From NCBI GenBank assembly GCA_946612455.1, contig CAMOER010000003.1, positions 1 to 64,000 on the forward strand: a DNA stretch of 64,000 bases. The letters are read 5' to 3'. Origin of the DNA: UBA3305 sp002373555 (GTDB lineage Bacteria; Bacillota; Clostridia; Lachnospirales; Lachnospiraceae). The first letter of the stretch is position 1, and the number at the start of each line of letters is the position of its first letter. This document shows positions 8,452 through 17,379 of the stretch, in pieces. Position numbers and translations under genes: made by a program. The notes beneath the pieces were generated by a model, which was given only the letters and a program-made list of their open reading frames with translations, searched no databases and was not told where the DNA came from.

Positions 8452-8707
8452 AGAGCATCCTGCGCTCTGTCTTGGAACTGTGTGTGAAGAGCGACAGGAT
8501 CGGGCAAAATTGCCGACGGAGGAACCGACACGCTTTTTGTCGGGCCGAAGGAGTGCGAATGTTTTGTGCGATAAGCCTGTCAAGCGGACACCATGCTTGC
8601 ATGAGGGTCCATTTGACAGGCAACGGACATCGAGCAGCTTGCTGCGAGATGTCCCGGATCCGAAGCAATCTGAGGACCCTGTTTCAAGACAGAGCGCAGG
8701 ATGCTCT
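8452..8707 (-). repeat. Covarying hairpin element, copy C, with insertion
   Basis: A 256-bp element in inverted orientation to copy B, bounded by perfect 23-bp arms (8452-8474 and 8685-8707). Read on the minus strand, it has the same core, with an internal stem CCGAC/GTCGG around the identical loop AAAAAGCGT (8525-8543). About 86 extra bases, rich in their own inverted repeats (roughly 8570-8660), sit after the GCTTCG motif. B and C together fill most of the purB-nudC gap. Confidence 0.8.
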
Positions 8708-8762
8708 GACAACTGTAAGAGATCATCACATCATCATTTATCAATAATACGGAGGAGTTCTC

Positions 8763-9710
8763 ATGATCCAGGATATCAATCCGGAAGTCTATGACAATTC
8801 TTTTGAACACAGAAGAGCGCCGCAGAGTGACGATCCGGTGCTGCTGTATACGGATGGCGGTTTTCTGGCCCACAGGGAAGAAAACGGGATTCGTTATCCC
8901 GCTGTGTCCGAAGTAATTGCCGCAGTGTCAGCGCAAAGTCCGGCGCATGCGTCGGATCCGCATCATGACGAGCAGACCGAGATCCGGGGGCACCGGGAGA
9001 CCGAGCGCGGTGACAGATATTTCATTTCCGGTATTGAATTTATCTTTCTTTTCAGGATCGATGAAAGAGCTTACTTCGGCATTGATGGGGAAGCGGTCAT
9101 CGAACTGATAAAGAATGCGGGAAACGGCCTTGAAACCATAGCGCAGAGCGAGATCCGCGGACTGCGTCCAATGATCGATGCCTATACGGCGATTACCGGT
9201 ATGCAGCTGAAGCGCTGGAGAGAGCAGCAGCGGTTCTGCGGTAAGTGCGGCGGTAAGATGCGGCCTTCCCGTACGGAGCGCGCCTTTGTCTGCGATTCCT
9301 GCGGGCTGACAAATTATCCGAAGATCTGTCCGGCGGTCATCGTCGCGGTGACGCACGGCGACCGGATCCTGCTGACAAAATATGCCGGCAGAACATTCAC
9401 ACGATATGCGCTGATCGCGGGCTTTACGGAGATCGGTGAGACGATCGAGGATACCGTGCATCGGGAAGTGATGGAAGAAGTGGGCGTGAAGGTGAAGAAC
9501 CTGCGGTTCTACAAGAGCCAGCCGTGGTCTTTCTCAGATTCGCTGCTTTTCGGGTTTTTTTGCGAGCTGGACGGGGAGGAGCAGATCACGCTGGATACCA
9601 GAGAGCTTTCGGTGGGAGAATTTCTCACGCGAGAGGAAATGCCGGATAGGTCGGATGATATTTCGCTGACCGCGGAGATGATGGAGCTTTTCCGGACAGG
9701 GAAGATATAA
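8763..9710 (+). CDS. nudC: NADH pyrophosphatase NudC (Nudix, zinc ribbon)
   Basis: A 315-residue Nudix hydrolase of the NudC type, which cleaves NADH or decaps NAD-capped RNA. An N-terminal domain (about 1-140) is followed by a zinc ribbon with CGKCGGK near 160 and CDSCG near 178. The Nudix box GFTEIGETIEDTVHREVMEEVG is near 222, and the NudC-specific SQPWSF motif near 252 lies where SQPWPF is expected. ACGGAGGAG supports the start. The length is slightly above the E. coli enzyme. Confidence 0.93.
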   Translation: MIQDINPEVYDNSFEHRRAPQSDDPVLLYTDGGFLAHREENGIRYPAVSEVIAAVSAQSPAHASDPHHDEQTEIRGHRETERGDRYFISGIEFIFLFRIDERAYFGIDGEAVIELIKNAGNGLETIAQSEIRGLRPMIDAYTAITGMQLKRWREQQRFCGKCGGKMRPSRTERAFVCDSCGLTNYPKICPAVIVAVTHGDRILLTKYAGRTFTRYALIAGFTEIGETIEDTVHREVMEEVGVKVKNLRFYKSQPWSFSDSLLFGFFCELDGEEQITLDTRELSVGEFLTREEMPDRSDDISLTAEMMELFRTGKI

Positions 9711-9790
9711 TTGTTTTTCGTTATGAATGGATTTGCAGCAGTTTTTGATAAGTGTAATACTACAGGAAGAAGGAGCAGGGAGGGATCTGC

Positions 9791-10384
9791 ATGAATACAA
9801 AAGAAGCGATTATGACCAGACGCAGCACGAGAAAGTTCAGGCAGGATCCTGTGCCGCAGGATCTGCTGCATGAAGTCGTGGAAGCAGGACGCTATGCGCC
9901 AAGCGGCGGCAACAGCCAGAGCACGCATTTTATCGTCATCAAAAATAAGGAGATCCTGGACAGGCTCGCGGAAGCCGTGAAGCAGGAATTCGCGGCGATG
10001 GAGCTTACACCGGGACTTTATAAATCGCTGGTCAATTCCATCCGGGCTTCCAAAACGGGAAAATATATCTTCCATTATAATGCACCGGTGCTGATCGTGA
10101 CCGCAAATCAGAAGGATTACGGGAATAATATTGCGGACTGTTCCTGTGCGCTCATGAATATGATGCTGACGGCGAACGAACTGGATCTGGGCAGCTGCTG
10201 GATCAACCAGCTGAAATGGCTGAATGAGGATCCGGTCCTTCTGGAGATGATGAAGGAACTCGGCATGCAGGAGGATGAGCGTGTGTACGGCGCGCTGGCG
10301 CTGGGCTATGCGGATACGGAAGACGGTCTGCCGGTGCGGAAGGCGCTGCCGAGGACTGGAAATCCGGTGGATATTGTGGAATAA
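9791..10384 (+). CDS. Nitroreductase family protein
   Basis: A 197-residue FMN-dependent nitroreductase-fold protein. It begins with the typical ITRRSTRKF-like segment (AIMTRRSTRKFRQDPVP) and RYAPSGGNSQ near residue 38, which bind FMN. A mid-protein DCSCALMNMMLTANELDLGSC helix near 118 is also characteristic. The substrate cannot be inferred. The GGGAGGG ribosome site is good. It lies 80 bases after nudC and 23 bases before the LOG-family gene, so cotranscription is likely. Confidence 0.9.
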   Translation: MNTKEAIMTRRSTRKFRQDPVPQDLLHEVVEAGRYAPSGGNSQSTHFIVIKNKEILDRLAEAVKQEFAAMELTPGLYKSLVNSIRASKTGKYIFHYNAPVLIVTANQKDYGNNIADCSCALMNMMLTANELDLGSCWINQLKWLNEDPVLLEMMKELGMQEDERVYGALALGYADTEDGLPVRKALPRTGNPVDIVE

Positions 10385-10407
10385 GATAAGAGTAAGGATC
10401 AGAGATC

Positions 10408-10983
10408 ATGAGATTTTGTATTTACGGAGCTGCAAGCAATAAAATCGACAAAGAATATATCCTGGCCGGTGAAAAGCTTGGGAAAGCCATGGCGGAAGCA
10501 GGACACGGCATGGTATTCGGCGGCGGCGCGTCCGGACTGATGGGCGCGGCAGCCAGAGGGATGACAGCCGGGGGAGCCGCGGAAATCATCGGCATCGCAC
10601 CGTCGTTCTTTGACGTTGACGGTGTGCTGTATCCCGGATGCACGGAGATGATCTATACGGAGACCATGAGCGAGCGCAAGCACCGAATGGAGGAGATGGC
10701 GGACGGATTCATCATCACCCCCGGCGGTGTCGGAACGATGGATGAGTTCTTCGAGACGCTGACACTTAAGAGCCTGGGTCTGCATGACAAGCCGATCGGC
10801 GTCCTGAATGTAGATCATTTCTACGACGATCTTAACAGCCTGATCGAAAAGATGGCAGAAGGGAATTTCCTCAGACAGGGAATACAGGATATGTTCTTTA
10901 TCGGAGAGGATCCGGAGGAACTGATCCGGGAGATGGAAAAGCAGAGCAGGATCACTTTTCCGAAGCCGGAATTCCGTTACTGA
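10408..10983 (+). CDS. LOG family protein (TIGR00730 type)
   Basis: A 191-residue protein of the LOG/lysine decarboxylase-like family, members of which hydrolyse cytokinin riboside 5'-monophosphates or related nucleotides. The nucleotide-binding GGGASGLMGAAARG is near residue 34 and the family motif PGGVGTMDEFFE near 107. Bacterial members outside plant-associated species have no settled role. It is the last gene before a terminator and a convergent gene. Confidence 0.92.
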   Translation: MRFCIYGAASNKIDKEYILAGEKLGKAMAEAGHGMVFGGGASGLMGAAARGMTAGGAAEIIGIAPSFFDVDGVLYPGCTEMIYTETMSERKHRMEEMADGFIITPGGVGTMDEFFETLTLKSLGLHDKPIGVLNVDHFYDDLNSLIEKMAEGNFLRQGIQDMFFIGEDPEELIREMEKQSRITFPKPEFRY

Positions 10984-10997
10984 CAGGAAGACAGGAG

Positions 10998-11023
10998 AAA
11001 AGAGCTGCCGGACGGCAGCTCTT
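10998..11023. terminator. Bidirectional terminator between LOG gene and GH2
   Basis: AAAGAGCTGCCG / CGGCAGCTCTTT form a perfect stem, with A-rich and T-rich flanks suiting termination of the plus-strand gene. Confidence 0.8.
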
Positions 11024-11063
11024 TGTCAGATAAAGACAGCTTTGATGTTCCTCAGGGGAATCC

Positions 11064-13451
11064 TCATTCGTTCCTGAGTCGGATCGTTTTTTCGTCGAGT
11101 CCTTCTCCGCTTACGGTCACGGTGATCTCGCCGGGTTCATAACCGGCACGAATTACAGCGAGCGCCTTTCCATAGAACGTGGTATGCGTACAGCTGATGA
11201 AATCCTCTGCCATATGCGGTCTGGCTGAGCCGAAAGCCTGCAGTTTTCCTGCACCGGAGACTGTGACAGTCAGCGGCTGGTCGGCAGAGGATCTGGTAAT
11301 TCCGTCCTGGCCGGTAAGATCAATATTCAGGAAACACAGATCCTGGCCGTCTGCCTGCAGAACCGTTTTTTCCGGACAAAGCCGGAGCACGGTCTTTCCT
11401 TTTGCAGTCTTCAGTTCGCTGCGGGAGATCGCTCTTCCATCCCGGTCATAGGCTTCAGCCTCGATCTTTCCGTTGCGGTAGATGATATTTCTGAAGATGG
11501 CCTTGCAGTCCTTCGTTTTTTTACGGCCTTTGGATTTCCCGTTGAGGAACAGTTCGATCTCATAAGCGCTGCTGTATACTGTGACCGTTGTCTTTTTCCC
11601 TTCGCATCCCTTCCACGACCAGCTCTCTACGGCGTCGATATTTCTCCACATGGAGATCATCCGGAAATCATCGGCATGTGTCAGCGGATCGACGCCGATG
11701 ACCGGTCTGTCCGAAAGATCCCAGATCGCCTTGTTCCAGCCGACTTCCGGACGCATTTTTCCGCAGATATCGATGACGCCTGGCCCGCCGGAAATGATCA
11801 GACCGTCTTCGACATCCTTTTTGGTTCTCGGATCTTTATACTGGACGGTACCGATCCCGGATTCGCCCAGATAATCCCAGCCGGTCCACATGAAATCGCC
11901 GGTCAGATTGGGAATCTTTTTGACCAGCTGCCAGTTCTTATAAAGCGATTTAGGCAGTGTTTCGGAGCCGACGAAGGCTTTGGCGGGATATCGTCTGGCT
12001 TCTTTTTGATACCTGGCCGTGGCATAGTTATAGCCTGCCATATCAAGAACAGGGGAGAGACTGTCCGCGATCTTATCCGCAACCGGCGTGACGGATGTCA
12101 GCTCCATGACGGTCCCGAGCTGATTCATCAGCATATTGAAAAATGAACTTGTGGGAGCCGAATCCATGGACTGGGAGCCGGTGTTTTTATCGTTCCCGTC
12201 CTTGTCCTTCCCGTAGATTCCCTTGCCGAAGGATGTCAGGGAGGCGAGCATGAGATTGATGCCGAGCGTGACCGGACGGGTGCGGTCCAGAGAATGGACA
12301 TAGTCTGTCATTTCCCGGCAGCGTTCCTGCCCCTCTGCAGTCCCCAGATCGCTGATCTCATTCCCGATGGAATACAGGATGACGGACGGATGGTTCCGGT
12401 CTTTTTCGATCATGGCTGCCGTGTCGTGTTTCCACCACGCCCGGAAGGTGTCCCCGCCGTAGTCAAAGGGGTTCTTCTGGATGTCCCACATATCGAAAGT
12501 CTCATCCATGACATACATGCCGAGCTCATCGCATGCGTCCAGCATGGCTTTGGACATCGGATTATGTGCGCTGCGGATCGCATTGAAACCGGCTTCCTTC
12601 AGGATGCGTACACGCCGGTACTCCGCTTCACGGAAAGCGCATGCGCCGAGGATGCCGTTGTCATGATGGATGCAGGCACCGCGCAGGAGTACGGTTTTCC
12701 CGTTCACCCGCAGACCGCCGGCACCCAAGACCAGACTGCGCAGACCGAATACGGTTTCCGCCTGATCGATCACACGGCCTTCCTTCACAAGACTGACACG
12801 GCAGGAGTAGAGCGCAGGATGTTCCGCATCCCAGAACTGCGGATCGGGTATGGAAAGACAGGCCGGATTGCCTTTTCCGGAGACGGTCACTCTGCCGTTG
12901 TACAGAATTTCCGTGCACACATCTGTTTCGCTGCCGAAGGAACCTTTGACGGAAACATAGACGGAGGATTTTCCTGTAACGGCAATGGAAATGCCCTGCG
13001 GATCAATATACTCGGAGCCTCCGGTATACAGGTGCACCTCGCGGTAGATCCCGCTTCCGGAATACCAACGGGAGTTCGGCGTTTCCGAATTATCCGCGAT
13101 GATCGTAAGACGGTTCTCTCCGGGCAGCAGCGCTTCGTCCAGTACAGTAAAGAAACCGGTATATCCGTACGGATGATCCTGCAGCATTTTCCCATTCAGA
13201 ATCACTGAAGCATTGCGGTATACGCCTTCGCACTCCAGTACAAAGTGTTCTGTACCGCATTCCGGCGTGACAGAAAACGTCTTTTCATAGATATATTTTC
13301 CGCCGTAAAAATAAGCGCAGGCTCCGGAAGCCGGTGACTGCCGGTCCCTCTTTTCAAACAGCATGGCATCGTCCGGAAGATCGACGGTCCGGACATCCGC
13401 ACATCCCTCTTTCCTGACGGTCCAGCTGCGGTTAAAATCATGTTGTTTCAT
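11064..13451 (-). CDS. Glycoside hydrolase family 2 protein (beta-galactosidase-like)
   Basis: A 795-residue cytoplasmic GH2 enzyme without signal peptide. The N-terminal jelly-roll domain includes RWYSGSGIYREVHL near residue 127, the Ig-like domain precedes residue 250, and the TIM barrel carries RGACIHHDNG near 258 and RSAHNPMSKAMLD near 290. The acid/base glutamate is in YSIGNEISDLG near 360 and a candidate nucleophile in VGSETLPKS near 495. C-terminal beta domains follow. The substrate is probably a beta-galactoside or a related glycoside. CCGGAGGTG precedes the start. It is convergent with the LOG gene and divergent from the secreted protein at 13639. Confidence 0.88.
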   Translation of the reverse strand: MKQHDFNRSWTVRKEGCADVRTVDLPDDAMLFEKRDRQSPASGACAYFYGGKYIYEKTFSVTPECGTEHFVLECEGVYRNASVILNGKMLQDHPYGYTGFFTVLDEALLPGENRLTIIADNSETPNSRWYSGSGIYREVHLYTGGSEYIDPQGISIAVTGKSSVYVSVKGSFGSETDVCTEILYNGRVTVSGKGNPACLSIPDPQFWDAEHPALYSCRVSLVKEGRVIDQAETVFGLRSLVLGAGGLRVNGKTVLLRGACIHHDNGILGACAFREAEYRRVRILKEAGFNAIRSAHNPMSKAMLDACDELGMYVMDETFDMWDIQKNPFDYGGDTFRAWWKHDTAAMIEKDRNHPSVILYSIGNEISDLGTAEGQERCREMTDYVHSLDRTRPVTLGINLMLASLTSFGKGIYGKDKDGNDKNTGSQSMDSAPTSSFFNMLMNQLGTVMELTSVTPVADKIADSLSPVLDMAGYNYATARYQKEARRYPAKAFVGSETLPKSLYKNWQLVKKIPNLTGDFMWTGWDYLGESGIGTVQYKDPRTKKDVEDGLIISGGPGVIDICGKMRPEVGWNKAIWDLSDRPVIGVDPLTHADDFRMISMWRNIDAVESWSWKGCEGKKTTVTVYSSAYEIELFLNGKSKGRKKTKDCKAIFRNIIYRNGKIEAEAYDRDGRAISRSELKTAKGKTVLRLCPEKTVLQADGQDLCFLNIDLTGQDGITRSSADQPLTVTVSGAGKLQAFGSARPHMAEDFISCTHTTFYGKALAVIRAGYEPGEITVTVSGEGLDEKTIRLRNE

Positions 13452-13638
13452 TCTGCACCTCCGGATGCTGATTGTCTACGGATACTATAATAGATGATAA
13501 AAAGGATGATATCAATCCTCAACATGCCGGAAAGATTTAGAAGACTATCCATTTCACACGAAAAAACGCGAAAGCAATTAACATTTTGCATAAATTTATA
13601 TAAATTCAAAGCAGAGATCTCATAAGGAGGAAAAGACA

Positions 13639-14547
13639 ATGAAAAAGATCGCTGTCCTGATGATCCTGCTCGCTGCTGTCCTGACCGCCCTTCCGGGAAA
13701 TGCAGATGCGGCGTCCCTGAAAATGAAAAAACTGAAAGCCGGAAAGACCTACAAGATCGATCTGAACGGCGGAAAGAAGGAGAAGGTAAAATACACTGTA
13801 CAGGAAGTCAATGAATCCACACAGCGTTTTAAACTGTATGTAAACGGGAAAGTCGTCTTCAAAAAGGATATTGATGACTGGTCGCTCATCAGCAGTGTGC
13901 AGACCGTAGATTTCATCAAAAAAGATAAGTATACGGAGATTTTTGTGGATGTCGCCGGAAGCTACAGCAACTGGTGGTTCTTCGTATTGCGGTATGTCAG
14001 TCCGAAGAAGGTCATTGCCTTTACGAAATTTACCGACGTCAAGGGAGAGATGTGCCCGCTGAATACAGGACGTGCGGATTCGGGTACTTATAAGAATACC
14101 GGAAAGAACAAGCTGTATGTGCAGAGCGAGACACCGTTCTACAATTCGAATTTCGGATGCTGTTATATCCTGGCGCCGGTCATGCTGAAAAGCGGTAAGA
14201 TCAAGGCAGTGACGGAATCCAAATATAAGCTGACAGGTGTCAGCAATTATACGCCGGCCTATTTCGGCGGCAAATATTACAAGCTGAAAAAGAAGATGGT
14301 GCTGTACAAGAGAGCCTCGTTTAAAACAGAGCTGAAGACACTGAAGGCGGGTGATACATTCGTTCCGACGGATCTGAAGCCGCTTGCGCCCGAATCAAAG
14401 GAAATGTATGGAAGTACGATCCGCAGATATCCGCTGTTTGTCAAGGTGAAGGCTTCCGACGGGACAAAAGGATGGCTGTATTTCCCGGCATGGAGCGAAG
14501 ACGGATCCGGTACCGATTACCTTACGGCACAGCCTTCATGGGGATGA
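13639..14547 (+). CDS. Secreted lysine-rich protein of unknown function
   Basis: A 302-residue protein that I do not recognise. Residues 1-25 are a clear Sec signal peptide (MKKIAVLMILLAAVL... ending NADAA). The mature part is Lys/Tyr/Val-rich with beta-sheet-like alternation, and KVKASDGTKGWLYFP near the end resembles an SH3-like segment. AAGGAGG precedes the start. It is a single gene ending in a long terminator hairpin. It shares the lysine-rich style of the secreted proteins at 20979 and 46318, but I see no clear homology. Confidence 0.75.
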   Translation: MKKIAVLMILLAAVLTALPGNADAASLKMKKLKAGKTYKIDLNGGKKEKVKYTVQEVNESTQRFKLYVNGKVVFKKDIDDWSLISSVQTVDFIKKDKYTEIFVDVAGSYSNWWFFVLRYVSPKKVIAFTKFTDVKGEMCPLNTGRADSGTYKNTGKNKLYVQSETPFYNSNFGCCYILAPVMLKSGKIKAVTESKYKLTGVSNYTPAYFGGKYYKLKKKMVLYKRASFKTELKTLKAGDTFVPTDLKPLAPESKEMYGSTIRRYPLFVKVKASDGTKGWLYFPAWSEDGSGTDYLTAQPSWG

Positions 14548-14566
14548 TGAACGGAAACAGTATAAA

Positions 14567-14604
14567 GAGGGAGAGACAGACCGGTCTGTCTCTCCCTCAG
14601 TTTT
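14567..14604. terminator. 32-bp palindromic terminator
   Basis: GAGGGAGAGACAGACC (14567-14582) and GGTCTGTCTCTCCCTC (14583-14598) form a perfect palindrome followed by TTTT. It lies between two convergent genes and overlaps the stop of the minus-strand gene. Confidence 0.8.
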
Positions 14605-15118
14605 CTTCGCCCAGATTCTTCCAGCCGAAGCGGAAGATGGATACGATGATGGAAAGGATCGTGATCGATTCGCTCATGGCGCCGCCCCAGGAATGCACAA
14701 TGATGTCATAGAGCAGAGTGCAGGGAGAGCCGAAGAGCTGGGAAAGACGGATCTTCTGTGCGTTCTTCGTCCAGTAGCCGATGCTGGTGACGGCAACGGA
14801 AGCGAACGGCAGGAGGCTTCTCGGACCGGCCCAGGTGAAGGCGGTCATGCCTGTCAGCAGAAGGAGGATCACGATAAGCGCGGTCCTGCTGCCGGCCCAT
14901 TTCCACTTGTCGGATTTCAAAAGGAGCACATTTCTGGCGACATTGATGATCAGACTGAGTGCGCCGGTGTAGGCGCCCATCAGAAAGAACTGGATCATGA
15001 AAACGATGCAGCCGGACAGCTGGCAGATGAACAGTGCGCGGTTGGACCGGATCTGATAGGAAATGATGAACAGTGCCATCCCGAAGAACCCGATGGCCTG
15101 GATGATAAATTCATTCAT
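14597..15118 (-). CDS. YgjV family membrane protein
   Basis: A 173-residue integral membrane protein with about five hydrophobic segments (near residues 5-22, 30-65, 78-100, 105-122 and 150-165), resembling the YgjV/DUF2755-like family of unknown function. Supporting motifs are IGFFGMALFIISYQIRSNR at the N terminus and GSPCTLLYDIIVHSW near residue 135. It is convergent with the secreted protein gene. No functional context is visible. Confidence 0.75.
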   Translation of the reverse strand: MNEFIIQAIGFFGMALFIISYQIRSNRALFICQLSGCIVFMIQFFLMGAYTGALSLIINVARNVLLLKSDKWKWAGSRTALIVILLLLTGMTAFTWAGPRSLLPFASVAVTSIGYWTKNAQKIRLSQLFGSPCTLLYDIIVHSWGGAMSESITILSIIVSIFRFGWKNLGEEN

Positions 15119-15347
15119 AATGGTATGGAACTCCCGATCAAAAGCTGCAGATCAGTGGTCTGCGACTTATTATTTTATCCGGCAGAGGGGAAAAAGCAAG
15201 CGGAAAGAAGGAATTGCTGACGATCTTCGTATACCGCCGGTATTTTCCCCCATACCGTGCTGGTATTGTTTCCGCTGAATATGATATAGTAAAATGGAAC
15301 TGCTGAGCAGGCATTGCGAATCAGGGCAGTTTCGGGAGTGTTATAGA

Positions 15348-17288
15348 ATGAAAGAACTGATTTTCGGTGCAGCATATTATGAAGAGTACACCAGGGAAGA
15401 CCGTCTGCAGAAGGATCTGTCTCTGATGAAAGAAGCCGGTATCAATACGATCCGGATCGCGGAATCCACCTGGTCCGTCGAAGAGCCCCGATGCGGGGAA
15501 TTTGATTTCTCCCATGTCACGCGGGTAATCGAAGCAGCGGCGGAATACGGGATCCGTGTGATCATCGGAACGCCAACCTATGCCATTCCGAAATGGCTGT
15601 ATGATCTGGATCCGGAGGTGCTCGGAAGGAATAAGTTCGGTCCCCGCCAGAACATGGATATCACGAATCCGACCTACAGAAAATATGCGGAGAGGATCAT
15701 CCGGAAGCTGGTATCGCTGACGGCTCCGTATGAAAACGTGATCGGATTCCAGATCGATAATGAAACGAAGCATTACAACATGCATAATGACCGCGTGCTC
15801 GCCGGCTTCCGGGAATGGATGCGGACTCGTTTTCACGGGGATATTGAAGCGCTGAATGCTGCTTACATGCTCCGGCACTGGAGCGCCTCTGTCGCTTCCT
15901 TCGAAGAGCTGCCGGATCCGGAAGGAACGGTAAACGGCGGCTATGCGTGTGCTTTTGAAGAATACAAAAGAGAACTGGCTTCGGAATTCCTGCACTGGCA
16001 GTCAGCGATTGTGCGGGAATACAAGAGAGAGGACCAGTTCATTACCCATAACCTGGACTTTGAATGGAAGAGCTTCGGAAAACCGGGCCAGCAGGAGGGA
16101 TACTCCTACGGCGTCCAGCCGGGGATCAATCATTTTGATGCCGCGAAGGCACTGACACTGACCGGTGCGGATGTTTACTGTCCGTCGGCCGGCGAACTGA
16201 CCGGCATGGAGATCGCCTACGGCGGCAGCATCATGCGGCCGCTGAAAAATGCACCATATCTGATCATAGAGAGTCAGGCGGAAGCATTCACCGGATGGCT
16301 TCCGTATCCCGGGCAGCTGCAGCTGATGAGCCTCGCGCATCTGGCGTCCGGCGCCTGCGGACAGATGTACTGGTCCTGGGCGTCGATCCACGGTGGCCTG
16401 GAAACGTACTGGAAAGGGATCCTGCCGCACGACGGCGAGCCCGGCGACACTTATAAAGAGATCAGCGGCACGGGCGCTTTCTTCAAAAAGATCGCCGGTA
16501 AGATCGGGGATGTGAAAAAGAGCCGGATCGCCATGATCATCAGTCCCGAGAATCTCTTTGCCATGAACTGGTTCCCGACCGACAAATCGCTGATATACAA
16601 TGATATCGTGAATGATTTCTACCGCGCGCTGTACGAGATGAATCTGGACTGCGATATCCTCTATGACCGCGAGACGGACTGGAGCGGCTATGATCTGCTG
16701 GTCTTCCCGGAATATTACTGCGCTTCGGATGAGATCGTGGAGCGCGTCCGGAGATTTACGGAGGAAGGCGGTACGGTCTTTGCAGGCTTCCGGAGCTACT
16801 TTGCGGATGAAAATGCGCTGGCAAGACCGGATGCGCAGCCGCACGGACTGACGGATGTCTTCGGTCTGCATTACCAGCGTTTTACAAAGAACGACCGGCA
16901 TCTGTGGATGGAGCTGGTCGATGCGGATGAGGCGGAAGTGATCCGGTATTACGAGGATAAGCACTGGAACGGATATGCAGCATTTACGCATCACGGATTC
17001 GGCAGGGGAAATGCCTGGTATCTGGCCTGCACGGCTTCCGTGGAAGAGCTGAAGAAATGCTTCGGGATGATCTGCCGGGAAGCGGGCATCGATGTGCCTG
17101 CGCTGCAGTGGCCTGTTATTTATAAGGAAAGAGGACCGCTGCATTTCGTGATGAATTTCTCCGATGATGCCGTGACCGCAGCGGCCCCGGTGTCAGGCAC
17201 GGATCTGGCAGATGAAAAACCGGTTTCTGCAGGCGAAAAACTGCTGCTTCCGGCCTGGGGCGCGGCGGTGATCGAAGAAAAAATATAA
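15348..17288 (+). CDS. Glycoside hydrolase family 42 beta-galactosidase
   Basis: A 646-residue GH42 enzyme. The N-terminal TIM barrel starts GAAYYEEY; the acid/base glutamate is in QIDNETKHY near residue 142 and the nucleophile in IIESQAEAFTGW near 305. A trimerisation (glutamine-amidotransferase-like) domain from about 400 and a short C-terminal beta domain follow. There is no signal peptide, so it acts on imported galactosides or arabinosides. The ATG at 15348 has GGGAG upstream; the in-frame ATG at 15294 has no ribosome site. It is followed by a sugar kinase and an isomerase. Confidence 0.93.
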   Translation: MKELIFGAAYYEEYTREDRLQKDLSLMKEAGINTIRIAESTWSVEEPRCGEFDFSHVTRVIEAAAEYGIRVIIGTPTYAIPKWLYDLDPEVLGRNKFGPRQNMDITNPTYRKYAERIIRKLVSLTAPYENVIGFQIDNETKHYNMHNDRVLAGFREWMRTRFHGDIEALNAAYMLRHWSASVASFEELPDPEGTVNGGYACAFEEYKRELASEFLHWQSAIVREYKREDQFITHNLDFEWKSFGKPGQQEGYSYGVQPGINHFDAAKALTLTGADVYCPSAGELTGMEIAYGGSIMRPLKNAPYLIIESQAEAFTGWLPYPGQLQLMSLAHLASGACGQMYWSWASIHGGLETYWKGILPHDGEPGDTYKEISGTGAFFKKIAGKIGDVKKSRIAMIISPENLFAMNWFPTDKSLIYNDIVNDFYRALYEMNLDCDILYDRETDWSGYDLLVFPEYYCASDEIVERVRRFTEEGGTVFAGFRSYFADENALARPDAQPHGLTDVFGLHYQRFTKNDRHLWMELVDADEAEVIRYYEDKHWNGYAAFTHHGFGRGNAWYLACTASVEELKKCFGMICREAGIDVPALQWPVIYKERGPLHFVMNFSDDAVTAAAPVSGTDLADEKPVSAGEKLLLPAWGAAVIEEKI

Positions 17289-17347
17289 AATATATTCAAA
17301 AAAACTGTTGCATTATTTGATTTTGTGATATGATAGCGGTAAAGAGG

Positions 17348-17363
17348 ACTTAAACGTTTAAGT
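17348..17363. promoter_or_regulatory. 16-bp palindromic operator before xylB
   Basis: ACTTAAACGTTTAAGT is a perfect palindrome with the central TTAAACGTTTAA typical of LacI-family operators. It lies just downstream of a TATGAT hexamer at 17329-17334 and immediately before the ribosome site, a position suited to repression. Confidence 0.6.
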
Positions 17364-17379
17364 AGAAGGGAGGATCTCC

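Noticed and set aside
11676..13208. Plus-strand frames of 156 and 304 codons inside the GH2 gene
   Set aside because: The minus-strand GH2 reading has full domain homology, and these frames have no homology or ribosome sites.
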